A stretch of 64,000 bases of DNA from Diploptera punctata (GCA_030220185.1 JASPKZ010007551.1:330001-394000), one strand, 5' to 3'; shown: positions 32,445 through 44,054, counted from the stretch's first letter. Notes: generated by a model not told the origin, from the sequence alone. Numbers and translations: made by a program.

Positions 32445-35078
32445 AAAATAATTAATATAAAACACATGGCAGACACTATAATGGAAACACACAGCTTACC
32501 AACACACGTATATCTTACACGCAATATGATTTACATAATTATTGAAAGTATAAATAAAAATTAAGTGAAAAATACCCTTAAGAGTCTACAGATCATTTAA
32601 TGCAACTCTGGTCTCTAAAGACCAACAATTAGGTTACTTTCTAGCTTTACTCTTTTAATTATATTTAGACACTTTATTACATCAAGCCTGTGGAGCAACC
32701 ATTCGCATGCATGACTATCATCGCAGGTATTCCGGATTAGTTTCCCGGTTTTACTACCCAATTTTTTCTTCGAATATACGTTCAAAATAAGGGTACATTC
32801 AGCATCGTAAGGATAAATGACTAGGTAATGGGCAATATGAAATCTGCGTTAGAAATTCCGTGATGTGACAGCTCCAAAGATCCAAAACGTTGCTGTCAAT
32901 AAACAGAAAAATTAATTTATGTCATTACTCTTTAGTGTCATATCACTGTATTTTGTAATTACTAATACTTCTAGAAGTTGCAGAGGTAATATAAAATTTG
33001 ACGAGGAACCTACATCCAAACATTTTTAGTACTGAAATAACTAACTTAGGACTTTTATTTGACGAACCTTTTTAACAACTTAGGTTATTAAGATCGTAAT
33101 TCAAATCTGGGCGCTAGGATCCAAGGCCACAGCAGGCTTTAAAGCAGTGGACTTCAAAACCAGAGGAGATCAAACAACGAACAGCATTTAAAATTCTCAC
33201 TTCGTGGTTGGCAAACAATAATAACAAAGGACGACATCTGAAGTTATCTCATGTCGCGTATTTTCACTTCACAATCAGACATACTATGTAAAAAGTCTCG
33301 GACCCGTTTGACTTCCTTAGAAACAACTGTTAATGCTCTATGACAAATAGTACTGAACATAATTAAGCAAATGTAGTTGTAAAATTATGAGATATCCTGA
33401 ACCAGCAATGAGAGAAATATACATATGTCGATGTGAACCAACTGAATCATAGATCCACTTCAAATGTACCATACGTATTTACGACCGCAAGCCGTATCGT
33501 ATATTTCAAACCACTAACGACAGTCATTGTCAAAGTTATAGGCCTATAGGCTATAGTTTTAATTGACCGAGTTCTTGCTTAAGGCAATATTTATCCATTG
33601 AGTTGGGACGAAAAATGACAGGTAAATGACAACATACATCCAATGGCAAGTTTGACACACCTGATCCAAATGAAGTACGAGACATTATTTCAAGTTAGTA
33701 TTCTAAAAAAGAAATTAAACCAAGTTTCCGGACATGGATTCCTCATAAAGTTTATTAAGTTCCTCTACAATCCTTGGAGTATGTAATACGAATTATGAAA
33801 CGCACTGTAGTTACATACCTACATTTACGCCTAATAACTTAGTTTCTCCATCCAGAACTAAAACCACGAAGCTAAGAAGGATTACATTAACAAATCCTAT
33901 AGCAGAGGATATGAAATCATGTTTTATCAGGTCCTTTACAGTTGCTTCTTGTATTAGTTTAATTCAAGTACAGTGGTGCGTGACATTCTGCAAGCTGAAG
34001 CCGGAAATGTCTTACAATGAAGCAGAGAGCAGAGACTCACAACCCAATACATTGGCGCTTTAATATCATTCTCGGTAAGAGAACATTCACAATCCAACTA
34101 TCAAAACTTCAAAGGGGTAGAAATATTATGCGACAGGGTTACACTGGTTCTCAGGCACTTTAGAATAAAATACTAGCCTAGGTACCCTTCATTTTTACCA
34201 AGGTCAGGATAATACGTATGATGCGCCCATCGGCATACAAGAGTGATTATAGCATTCAAACAAAACGGGGGGGAGAGGGAGTGTGGCATCATTTGTTTTT
34301 CTAATTTCTGATAATCTGTTGTGAACTTAAATGAATTTCGGGTCTTTTTTTGCAAGTATTTAAACAGGTATCTCTTTGATTTTGAATACTGCATAAATGC
34401 TTGATTTTTTCTAACACGGACAAACAAAACTTCGAACCTGGTTGCCAAGGCAATATAGAAGTTATTTTGTTTTTGTGTAAATAGTCATTGTTGTTTCTGG
34501 CAATAAATAGTACATTACAATGCGAGGTTGGGAAATGGTTTTTACAGAAGTGACGAAATGATTAAAAACCGAGCGATAGCGATAGCAGATTCTGTAAAAC
34601 ACTTCACAAACATGTCTTGCACATATTTTTTTTTTACGATGGTGTTTTCAAAATAGTAAATAATAGTAAAATAATACGTTTCTTGGAAATATTTGTGTTC
34701 ATTATGAAAAACTGAGTAACGTTAACAGTCTGGCCGATGTTTCTACGGTAAATGCCGAAAATAATTTAATTGAGACTACAGTAGGCCGTGACACCAACAG
34801 GTATAAAATTACGAATGTATTGTTTTATACTGTGTTTCAAATAAAGTTCAGTTAATTTAAATGCAGTGATTTTTTTCATATAATGTATATTATACAATAA
34901 ATAAATAAATAAAGCCTGATATGTCCCTTTAGGGCAAAGGCCTCCCTGTACAGGGGTTAAGCTCTATTTGAGAGTGTCACCCGGTGAGCTATTCCGTGGT
35001 GAGAAGTTGACTTGGATGTAGCACTTGGTTTGTAATATTATACAATACCTTTTGGATATATTTATGTATATACATTGT
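32445..35078. other. Largely featureless stretch
   Basis: About 2.6 kb with no recognised coding frame or SINE/LINE copy. One minus-strand 91-codon ORF (34,173-34,448) is unrecognised. A short segment around 34,905-35,020 (GGGCAAAGGCCTCCCTG, then ACCCGGTGAGCTATTCCG) resembles the extreme 3' end of the LINE at 27,885 (GGACAAGGGCCTCCTG) and may be a tail remnant. Confidence 0.45.
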
Positions 35079-35292
35079 ATGCACTTGCATGGAAGCTTCT
35101 TGTAGGAAAGCCAAAGGGAAAACACCCAGTTGGTAGATCAAGAATGACGTGGGAGAATAACATTAACTATGATTTGAGGGAAGTGGATTATACAGGGAAT
35201 GATTGGAAAGATTTAGCTCAGGATAGGGATGTATGGAGAGCTTATGTCCGCACCGCCATAACCTACGGGTTCGATAGTGCCAGTAAGTAAGT
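35079..35292 (+). pseudogene. LINE-1 3' end, open in one frame
   Basis: A continuous frame reads LAWKLLVGKPKGKHPVGRSR, MTWENNINYDLREVDYTGND, DRDVWRAYVRTA, and then runs through the 3' UTR GATAGTGCCAGTAAGTAAG. Only the last ~60 codons are present. It is among the least diverged LINE-1 tails in the window, so it is a relatively young, heavily truncated insertion. Confidence 0.85.
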
Positions 35293-35700
35293 AACTATAC
35301 ACATTGTACGTAGTATACATAAAGGATAGTAGTTTTACTTCCCGCACTAGGTAAGTAATTTGTAATATAATATAGCATTTAGTTACTTATAGGTTGGCAA
35401 CCCCGAAATTTAGGAAATTGAGCTTGCAATCATGATCGCCATTGCTGTAAGTACGACAGGAACGCACTATCGTGCAAAAATGTGTATTAATATGATCAAC
35501 GTGAGTATTTAATGCAAAAATAACATGGACCAGAAATTTAAAAGAATATAATATTTTACTTTCCTTCAATAACATCATGTTTCAGGATTTTTACAACCCT
35601 TAACAAAAGCAATGGTCTCTGACAATTTGAACACGTGAGTCTCAGATCCAAGGGCGAATACAGTAACCGATACTAATATGGCAGAAACAAAAGAGTACAT

Positions 35701-35703
<3 letters not shown>

Positions 35704-35759
<56 letters not shown>
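35704..35759. repeat. (GA)n microsatellite
   Basis: Perfect GA tract of about 55 bp. Reverse-strand Leu/Ser ORFs across it are artefacts. Confidence 0.97.
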
Positions 35760-35761
<2 letters not shown>

Positions 35762-35918
35762 ATAGTATGGTAGACCAACCCAGTTATTGTTTGCTTGTTT
35801 GGTTAGTGGCTTTAATGTCGCCCATTTTTGGTGAGAGTCTATAGTCCTATTTAGATTGGTTACTAAAAACAGTAGTGTTATCAAACCTAATCATACTAAT
35901 TTTAGACAATGTCTGTAT

Positions 35919-37390
35919 GTCTTCTTCTTCACTTCACAGGATAGGTAAATTGCCTGTTCCGTCTCACAGTTGTTCTGTCCATTTCTTCACTGGCCTTCCT
36001 ACATTCATTGAACCGCTTGGCTTGTAGATAAAAGTTGCTCTTGGTAATCTTGTTACATTCATTATTTCTACATGGCTAAACCATTTATCTCTCTATTCCT
36101 TGATTTTATCATTCAATGGATATATATTTAACTCTGTTCTTATATCTTCATTCTTCATCCGATCCAATCTTTTGCAGCCTTTTTTTTTCTTCTAAGGAAG
36201 TTCATTTCTACGCTTTGTATTCTACTTTGTAATTTTTTGGTCATTACCCAAGTTTCACTCCCATAAAGTTACGTAGGAACTGCCAATGTTTAATAAAACG
36301 TCAATCTAGTATGTCTATATCTTGTTTTGTTTTTTAATGTTTTATGTAGGCCTATAGTTCAGCATATCATTTGAAATTTCCACAGTTTCAGTTTTTGTGT
36401 TTATAGTAAAATTACAACCTAAATAATTAAAATTTGTTATCTGTTCTAGAGGTTTGTTGTCTATTATAAATTATCTTACATGTCCATTACCCCAAAATGC
36501 CATAATTTTTTGTTTTTTCTTTAATATTTTAAAAATTATATTCTTGGCATAACTGATTTAATTGATGTACAGAGTACTGCAAATTATTTTCATTTATTGA
36601 ATAATAACCACATCATCAGCATACATTAAAACGTTCATTATTTTAAAACGGACCATTCTTATGCCTATATTAACATTTCCCTTCCAATTTTGGATAATGG
36701 CATTAATATATAAATTAAAAAGAGTACGTGATAAAGTGAGTGTAGTTTACACCCTTGTCTTACACCTCAATTTATTGAAATAGCTTCGGTCTTTGATGTG
36801 CCTATATTTATTATAATTTGATATTTTATATACAAACTTTTTATCACACGAATTAATTACGGGATAGCCATGTATTTTCATAATTTTTCATAACTTATAT
36901 CTATCAACACGATCAAACGCCTTCTCAAAATCAATTAAAGCAACATACGTCTGTAGCTTATGTTCTCTTCTCTTTTTTTTCTTCAAATATTTGCTGTAAC
37001 ATGAATAAATTATCTGTTGTTGATCGTCCCGTTCTAAAGCCACTTTATTCTTCTTCTAGTATTACTTCTGCTATTATTTACGTATTTTATTTATAACACT
37101 TCAATAGATTTTATATATTAAATTAAGTAGGCTAATTCTTCTATTTTTTTACATTGTATTCTATCTCCTTTTTTAAACAACGGTATGACTTCACCCATAT
37201 TCAACTTTCTGGTATTCTGCAATTTCTTCAACATTAATTAAATAAATGCAATATTCTCCAATGCAAAAATGTTCCCCATATTTTAAAAGCTGCATATTTA
37301 TCTAATCAGGACCAGCTGCTTTTCTATTTTTGGTTTCTTTAAGGATTCTTGAAGTTCATCAAATGTAATCATAGCATAATTCTGTATGAA
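35919..37390 (-). pseudogene. LINE-2 copy, RT to 3' end, degraded
   Basis: Minus strand in pieces from the right: ITFDELQESLKKPKIEKQLV, FKKGDRIQCK, FIDFEKAFDRVDR (around 36,900-36,950), GVRQGCKL and LMYADDVVIIQ (around 36,590-36,630, catalytic YADD intact). Then come KFNYLGCNF-like, DRMKNEDIRTELNIYPLNDK and VGRPVKKWTEQL near the left end. No open piece exceeds 60 codons. Closest to the 45.4-kb copy. Confidence 0.78.
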
Positions 37391-37499
37391 TCAAGCGAAA
37401 TTGTATTTACGTAATTAAATACACGGAAACATGTATTATTATTTTATTGTTAATTTGATTCATAAGAAACGAAACAAAATCATTAACTAGTTATGAATA

Positions 37500-37705
37500 T
37501 CATTTATAGCTTCAAACCTCTAAATTAGAGCCCCTGAGCAAACTTTTTAAGCAATACATTAGTAACACTTTAGTAGCCTATTAGATGCACATTTAAGGCG
37601 AAGAGCCATCCGTCTTTCACTCGCTGACATATGTAGGAATATAAGCGTAAAAAGTTACCTAAATTAAGGTAACATCCTTGCCCCATATGGAGTTATACAT
37701 ATGAC
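37500..37705 (+). repeat. SINE-2 copy, 3' half
   Basis: TTAGAGCCCCTGAGCAAACTT, CTATTAGATGCACATTTAAG, CGCTGACATATGTAGGAATATAAGCG and CCCCATATGGAG. The head and 5' body are absent. It ends at a short palindrome. Confidence 0.65.
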
Positions 37706-37753
37706 ATGATAAGAAAAATAAATAATTCCTTTATTTTTCTTATCATGTCATAT
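37699..37753. repeat. Perfect 24-bp-arm palindrome
   Basis: ATATGACATGATAAGAAAAA with TAAA completes the left arm (37,699-37,722). A 7-bp loop TAATTCC follows, then the exact complement at 37,730-37,753. It lies at the end of a SINE-2. Confidence 0.9.
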
Positions 37754-37759
37754 TAAGCT

Positions 37760-38430
37760 TGCATTGCTTAATGTCAAAAATGTAATTATAATATATATAT
37801 AACCTAATACATTCTACAGTTCCACGGAATTAGTCCTATAGACCACTTCTAATAATCTAATATAATTATATCACCTTATTTAATAACCCAGGATGATGAC
37901 TTCGATGAAATAGGCTTACAACCATATTTCAATTCCAAGCCATATCCTAGGAAGATGACCTCATTGTTTGATATTGAAAGCTTGGAAATTATTAATTTGA
38001 CTGACTATTAGCCCGTGAAAATATAATAATTAAGCAACTCTGGAAATGCTTCAAATTCTACATTTAGACGTATATTCCTAGCTACTTCTCATATAACTGA
38101 AATAAAGAAGAAATGCAATATTTGCTCACTAGCATATACTATATCTTGTCAATGTGTGCTCACACTATATTTGCAGAGAGGTAATTTGGCACTATCCGTA
38201 TTTGGAAAATCTATTCCCATGAGGTTGTTCTCGGTTTGATTTTCCTTACTACAGGGACGACGGGTAAATATACTATGTTACTCAATTTTAATGGAATTTT
38301 CATACTACAATGAACTCTGTATATTTTCTCATCTCGAATTCCCAGTTCACAAGTAGATTCAGATTGTTTTTCTAGTTCTAATATCTACATGACAATGTAT
38401 GTAATGTTTATATTCACACTGAAATATTTT
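37760..38430. other. No recognisable feature
   Basis: AT-rich; nothing supportable. Confidence 0.45.
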
Positions 38431-38432
38431 AT

Positions 38433-38735
38433 ATGAGACCAGTCTAATGGGCTAGTGGTCAGCGATTCTGATTACTGTTCATGCGGTCCCGGGTTCGATT
38501 CCCGGTCAGACCATAGGATTTTTTCCTTAAAGGGGATTATTTCTGTGCTTGCCCATGACCTGAAATTTAGGTTAAGTTTAGGATTAAGGACTCTCCTAGC
38601 GCACCATTATCATCTTCACCCATATATCATCGGGGCAACGTAACTCCGCCTTCAAATTCAGAAGTAGGTTACAATTACGCCAATGCCAGGAGAGAACACC
38701 AGAAATGTCGAAATAACAACCTAGGGCATTGAATA
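38433..38735 (+). repeat. SINE-4 copy, tRNA-derived
   Basis: Head TGAGACCAGTCTAATGGGCTAGTGGTCAGC and GTCCCGGGTTCGATTCCCGG (very good B box). The body TTAGGTTAAGTTTAGGATTAAGG is followed by CATATATCATCGGGGCAACG, TTACAATTACGCCAATGCC and GAGAGAACACCAG. Its body is shared with 39,280-39,930 and the chimera at 55,658. The head is so tRNA-like that a tRNA scan may report it, but the 3' extension and repetition identify a SINE. Confidence 0.85.
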
Positions 38736-38740
<5 letters not shown>

Positions 38741-38778
<38 letters not shown>

Positions 38779-39093
38779 ACCGCTGTGGTCTCGAGGTAAC
38801 AACGTGCTGCCTTGTCACGCAGCGGGCCCGGGTTCGATCCCCGGTCGGGACAGTTTTTCTGGGTGAGATTTTTTCGGGGTTTTTCCTCACCTGTCAGGAA
38901 AACTTTATGGCCTAATCGGTCCCCGAAATCATATGGCCATCATCATCCTTACCATTATCATCATCATCCTTCACCGGTGTGGAAAACAACGGCAAGCTAC
39001 CACACCTACAATTCCCTAGTATAGCTGCAAAGCATAGCATGAAAATGTTATGATTTCAATGAAGACCTGCCCTCGGGCAGAATTACTATGGAT

Positions 39094-39124
<31 letters not shown>
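38741..39124 (+). repeat. SINE-3 copy embedded in (TA)n
   Basis: (TA)n at 38,741-38,773, then CCACCGCTGTGGTCTCGAGG, GGGTTCGATCCCCGG (B box), a CAT tract, the tail AGACCTGCCCTCGGGCAGAA with TTACTATGGATGGA, and (TA)n again at 39,097-39,124. Full length. Confidence 0.9.
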
Positions 39125-39128
<4 letters not shown>

Positions 39129-39279
39129 TAACATCAGCCTATATCGATTATATGAACATGGCGTTAACATAATTCCTGTTAAATGCTTCCAGGCAATTTA
39201 AGGGCATTTGCAGATAACATTTTGATAGATAACTCAGATACGGAAACGTAATAATTCGATGCTACAGTAGGTTACAAGA

Positions 39280-39930
39280 CAAATCTTGTGGTCAGAGCTT
39301 CTTATTACAGCTCACAAGATCCCGGGTTCGATTCCCGGTTAAAGCATATTAAGGTTTTCTTTAAGGGAATTATTCCTGTGATTCTACATAATCTGAATTT
39401 AGGATAAGTTTAGATTCAAGGGGCGCCTCCGTGGCGCAAGATGTTAGACGCTCGCCTCTCACCGCTGGGTCACAAGATCGAGTATCGGTCACACCATGTG
39501 GGTTTCGTGGTGGACGAAACGGAGCTTGGGCAAGTTTTTCTCGGGGGTTTCTTCCTTTTTCCCCTGCCACAATATAATTTCATTCCACCATTTCTCCATA
39601 CTCATTTATCCATTCGTTTCATTTCGTTCATCTGCTCTTATGGTGCGTCAGGGATGGTCAACCAGCACTCTTGTCATTCACAGATCTCTATATAGGGGCT
39701 TCATCTCATCTCTCGACCCGACCCTGAGTTGGAACGAGTAGAGGATTTTTTTTTTTTTTTAGCTTTAAGGACTATCCTGGTGCATGATTATCATTTATCA
39801 CCCATCACAAAATTGGGATAGTGAAAGTCTGCTTTCCAGGCGCCCCAGCCTGAGAAGTGGGTTACAATTCCGAAAATGCCAGGGAGAATGCTAGAAAAAT
39901 GTCGTCAGACAGCCTGGGGGGTACTGGACA
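39280..39930 (+). repeat. SINE-4 copy interrupted by SINE-5
   Basis: Left part 39,280-39,420 (TCCCGGGTTCGATTCCCGG, TTTAGGATAAGTTTAGATTC). The right part 39,759-39,930 (TAAGGACTATCCTGGTGC, GGCGCCCCAGCCTG, GTTACAATTCCGAAAATGCC) resumes at the matching point of the SINE-4 body. Confidence 0.8.
39421..39758 (+). repeat. SINE-5 copy, tRNA-derived, inserted in SINE-4
   Basis: Head GGCGCCTCCGTGGCGCAAGATGTTAGACGC and a B-box-like AGATCGAGTATCGG. The body GTGGGTTTCGTGGTGGACGA is followed by TTCATCTCATCTCTCGACCCG and ends in a T14 run. A second copy lies at 62,145-62,384. Imperfect flanking ATTCAAGG / CTTTAAGG may be the TSD. Confidence 0.82.
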
Positions 39931-40227
39931 AAAAAAAATGGCTACAATTATGGATTTTTCCATTCCGCGATAATTTTCCTTTTGTTAGTTCTGGTGGACT
40001 AGTAATTCATGATCACTTGTGGTTCCGAGTTTCCCGGACAAACTAACCCTTTCACGACCAAATTTAAATTGAAATCCTATTGATGCCTGATAAGGAGAGT
40101 CATTAAATAAAATTACTGTTTAAAATATTACTGCTACCAATTAACACTACCATTAACAAACAATTAGTAAAATGCTTGTACATCGATCATAATGCCGATA
40201 GAGGAGCAAACACGGTGAATCGGTAAG

Positions 40228-41238
40228 AAGTATGTCGGTCTCGGTGTTCTAGTGTTATGTTCCTTCCTTCTAGTCCCGACCGGCGTCCATGGATTTTTAG
40301 GACGAAAAATCTAGGAAACAAATCCTCTGGGGAAAGACATTAAGCAGTGGGGTTCCAGAGTCTAATGATTTTTATTTAATTAAATATAAATAAATCTTAA
40401 AGTTTTATATGATTTTCACATTTATTACAATATAAATTTGTAACAGCTGTTTCGATACTTTGCACCTTCTTCAGACATGATTACAATGAATGGATTTTGT
40501 TATTATATATAAACTCCAGTACATAACAATTGTAACTATGCAACTGAATGTAAACAAACATTTTTTTAAATAAACAATCTCTATTATAAATTTAAAAGAG
40601 GCGATTCATTTAAATCTAGTTGGGAATTTAACAGCCTATTGCTATTCTTCAATTCATTTATCTCTACAATTTCTAAAATATATATTTTTTTAAGAATAGC
40701 AATAAGCTTTTAAATTCCCAATTAGATTTAAATGAATCGCCTCTTTTAAATTTATAATAGAGATTGTTTACTAAAAAAAGTTTGTTTACATTCAGTTGCA
40801 TATTTGCAGTTGTGTACTGGAATTTATATATAATAAGAAAATTCATTCATTTATAATCATGTCTGAAGAAGGTACAAAGTACCAAAACAGCTGTTAGAAA
40901 TTTATATTGTAATAAATATCAAAATCATATAAAACTTTAAGTTTTATTTTCAATTAATTAAGTAAATATGGATTTACATCAAGTAAACGGAAAATCAATT
41001 GAATAGAGATTTTTAGGCTACTAAAGAACCTCAAGCCTGAAAAAGAGGCCGCTGATCAAAATTTAACCTACTTTCCTTTATCCAAGTAATATCTGAGTTG
41101 ATTACTAGAGGTCTCATGCTGACCACTCACGACATATGTAGCTAATATGCGTAACTAAATCATATTGGTCAAGAAGTTCCAAAAAGGGACGCCAAGGTCC
41201 GACTTGGGCTGTAAGAGCCATAGTAAGAAAGGCAGGAC
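40228..41238 (+). repeat. SINE-2 copy interrupted by a PLE foldback
   Basis: Left part 40,228-40,374 (GTTCTAGTGTTATGTTCC head, GTCCATGGATTTTTAGGACG, ending CTAATGATTTTTA). Right part 41,008-41,238 (GATTTTTAGGCTACTAAAGA, GATTACTAGAGGTCTCATGC, GCCAAGGTCCGACTTGGGCTG). The duplicated GATTTTTA (40,367-40,374; 41,008-41,015) marks the insertion. Confidence 0.88.
40375..41007. mobile_element. PLE-3: head-to-head Penelope-like 3' ends forming a foldback
   Basis: Two inverted arms of about 250 bp (roughly 40,390-40,650 and 40,690-40,940). The left arm, read on the minus strand, encodes a PLE-like C-terminus: EINELKNSNRLLNSQLDLNE then SPLLNL and stops. The right arm encodes the same on the plus strand. 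Each then has a 3' UTR with CTGAAGAAGG-stem-loop-GAAACAGCTGTTA at 40,474-40,441 (minus) and 40,863-40,895 (plus; GAAA has become AAAA). The loop of the right copy is a perfect GGTAC-AAA-GTACC hairpin. An 8-bp TSD flanks the unit. No RT or GIY-YIG core is included, so it is non-autonomous. Confidence 0.72.
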
Positions 41239-41632
41239 GTATGGGACTAGCCTACACCTACACATGCCCTGTGATATTATGATTTAGGTCGGCCAATGCT
41301 GATTTGTACTGAACAGTAATTTTGTGCAAAGAAGTTCAAAATGTAGGTTAGCAACAAATTAATTGCCCTTTCGCTGCAATAACTATATATATTGCTAGGC
41401 CTATATACTCCACCACAATAATGCCCTTAAAACGAATTTTAAAGCAACAAATTTAAGGAAAGAAAGAGGAAATCAAATGAAGATTTTGTCTGGAAGATGC
41501 AACAAGTTTGCCAATACTATCAAGAAATGAAACGGATAGCTGAAAGAAGAGAAAAATGATTTATCTAGTAAAGCATTCCCTTTTAAGAAAAACAAGAAGA
41601 AGAAGGAAGTTATGTTGCGGTAGCTGTTATGA
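41239..41632. other. No recognisable feature
   Basis: AT-rich spacer between two SINE-2 copies; nothing supportable. Confidence 0.4.
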
Positions 41633-43920
41633 TTGTCGGCTACGGTAGTATAGTCTTTATATTCCTTACCTCTACAGTAATCCCAAAGGTCGAGGGTTCA
41701 AACTGGCCAGAGTCAATGAATTTTTATGATACAAAAACCCACGGGAGGGAATTCAAGCCGATAATCCCGAGTCTCAAGATTTTCACGCTCATAAAAGAAA
41801 CTTCTTCTTCTTCGGCTTTCCCTCACTTATAGGTTGCCGTCTTCAGTTTCCATTTATCTCTATCATTCCCATCTCCTTCTTCCAAATTCCTATCACCCAT
41901 TATAGATCTGACGTAGGTTTTCCATTTCCATCTTGGTCTGTCACGTTTATTTCTTCCAGGGGGTGACCACTGGTATATATTTTTTTGTCATCTTTCATTT
42001 TCCATTCTTTGTACATGGCTATACCATTTAAGCGTTTGATTTTCAATCCTCTTAACAACAGATGTGGTGACATTCAATTCTCTCCAAAAGAATTCATTTA
42101 TTATTTTATCCTGTCTTGTTTTTTGGAGGCTTCTTCTAAAATAATCAAATTCACAACTGATCTAATTTTATTCTTTTGTAATTCCGTCAGAGACCAAGTT
42201 TCCCTACCATATGACAAAATATTCTGTATTATGCTCTTATAAATTTTGATTTTAGTTTCCTTTGTAATATTTATTCCGAATTATACCATGCAGTGTCTTA
42301 GTTGCATTTTTTGCTATTGTAATTTTAGTCTGTACATCTCTCTCACAGGTACCTAAACTTGTAATTATTGACCCAAGATATTAAAAAATTCACACTTTTT
42401 TATTTTCCCTGTTCAAGTATGAGGTCATCCACATCCTTTCCCAAACACATATATTCTGTTTTCTGTAAATTTATATTCAGTCCCCATTTTTTATATTCTT
42501 CCATTAATTTATTTATCATATATTTCATATCATCTTCATCCCCTGTAAAAATTATTTGATCATCTGCAAACAACAATGATTGCAGTACTTTTCCTCCTAT
42601 AGGAATGCTCATTTCAGAACATTTTTTATACCACAAGTTAAGAGCCTGGTCTAAATAAATGTTAAAAGAATTGGTGATAAACTGCATCCCTGCTTAAGGC
42701 CTATATTCACTGTGAATTCCTCTGTTAAAGTACTCTGTATTTTTACTTTAGCTTTTGTATTAGGCCTACTATAGATCCCCCTAACAATATTAATCCATTT
42801 ATCACGATATTCAGATTTCTCATTGCCGTCCATAACAATTGTCGAGCTACGTTATCATATGCCATTTGTAAATCAATAAAGGTCATATGTAGTTCTTTAT
42901 TTTTTGCTAGGATTTTCTCTTGTAATTGTCTAATACAGAAAATATTATCAATACATGATCTTCCACTCCGGAATCCACATTGTTCTTCTCTTAAGTTATC
43001 TTTTATCTCCTTAAGTTTAAAATTTATAATTTTACTAAAAATCCTAACTGTTGAAGGTAAAACGCTTATACCTCTATAATTGGAACAGTTTTTATCACCT
43101 TTTTTAAAAAATAGGAGTAATATACGATAAATTCCAGTCTTCTGGGATATCGTCTCCAATTTCAATTTTATTAAAAAGTTTTGTTAAAAATATTACTAAA
43201 ATATCTCCTCCATGTTTTAGGAGTTCCGTCTGAATATTTCCTCTTTCAAAGCTATTTTTACTTCATCTTCTGTTATCTCTGGAGTGTCAAATGTATATTC
43301 TACATCTGTATCTTGAAGTTGAAACTCATTTCTATTTTCTTGAAGTAAACCTTTATAATGCTGCATCCATTCTGATGGTCTTAATACTGAATATTTATCT
43401 TCTTCTGATTTCCTGATATTTGTAATGTTTTCCAAGCTTCTTTGGATCTAGCATATCCAATTGAATGATCTATATTCGAGCATATATTATCCCAGTACTC
43501 ATTTTTTGTTCTTTTTACTTCCACCTTTGTTTTATGTTATATTCATTTCGAGATGTTGAGTGATCTGATAACCATTTCATCCGTGCTTTCTTTTTTTCTT
43601 CTATTATTTTTTTTTAATATCGTGATTAAACCATTCATTATTTCTTTTTAGTTATCGATTTTCTGTCCCAAGTGCTTCTAAAGCTGCTGAATGTATACTT
43701 TCCTTTAATTGATCATACTTAAGTCTGAAAAAAACTCTAAACAAAATGGACCGACGTTGTACCATCCAAGTAATATCTTAGTTACCTACTAGATATCTCA
43801 AGATGCTACATGCCAACCACATGTCACTCACATCTGTAAAAAAATAAGCGTAACTGTCAGATTGGTTAAGAACACAAAAAGGGGGGGGGAAGCTAAGGCC
43901 CGACTTGGGCTGTAAGAGCC
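41633..43920 (+). repeat. SINE-2 copy interrupted by LINE-3
   Basis: Left part 41,633-41,802 (GTCGGCTACGGTAGTATAG head, GAGGGTTCAAACTGG B box, TCTCAAGATTTTCACGCTC). Right part 43,722-43,920 (TCTGAAAAAAACTCTAAAC, CCATCCAAGTAATATCTTAG, AGGCCCGACTTGGGCTG with TAAGAGCCATA). The two halves join exactly at the consensus position, so the intervening LINE is a later insertion. Confidence 0.85.
41803..43721 (-). pseudogene. LINE-3 non-LTR retrotransposon, RT region, 5'-truncated
   Basis: Minus strand, from the right: a pre-RT linker (SGNQKKINIQY, SEWMQHYKGLLQENRNEF, EITEDEVKIALKE), RT blocks FFKKGDKNCSNYRGISVLPS, EEQCGFRSGRSCIDNIFCIR, MTFIDLQMAYDNV, NIGLKQGCSLSPIL and LLFADDQIIFTGDEDD (catalytic FADD intact), then LNINLQKTEYMCLGKD. 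Downstream pieces carry the thumb and tail to the 3' end at 41,803 (TTCTTCTTC on plus). At least four frameshifts. Related to LINE-1 and LINE-2 in layout but distinct in sequence. No endonuclease remains. No clean TSD: at most ACTT on both sides. Confidence 0.82.
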
Positions 43921-44054
43921 ATACGATGGATGGATGGATGGATGAAGCGCAATTTCCTGGTACTTTCTAAGCTATCCATTACTGGTACGAAAATTCACTC
44001 ATTTATTCAAGTCAATTACGAGCAATTTCAACAATCTTTCAGGTGTAGTGTCCC

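Noticed and set aside
34173..34448. 91-codon minus-strand ORF as a gene
   Set aside because: No recognisable motif, low-complexity Lys/Phe-rich content, and no start or splice context to support it.
38433..38515. tRNA gene candidate (strong A and B boxes, GGGTTCGATTCCCGG)
   Set aside because: The sequence continues into a repeated SINE body, the same head and body recur, and a proper acceptor stem was not found. The same applies to the heads of SINE-1, SINE-2, SINE-3 and SINE-5.
39421..39758. Polyadenylated retrogene (T14 run at its end)
   Set aside because: The unit has a tRNA-like head and a second copy at 62,145, so it is a SINE and not a processed gene.
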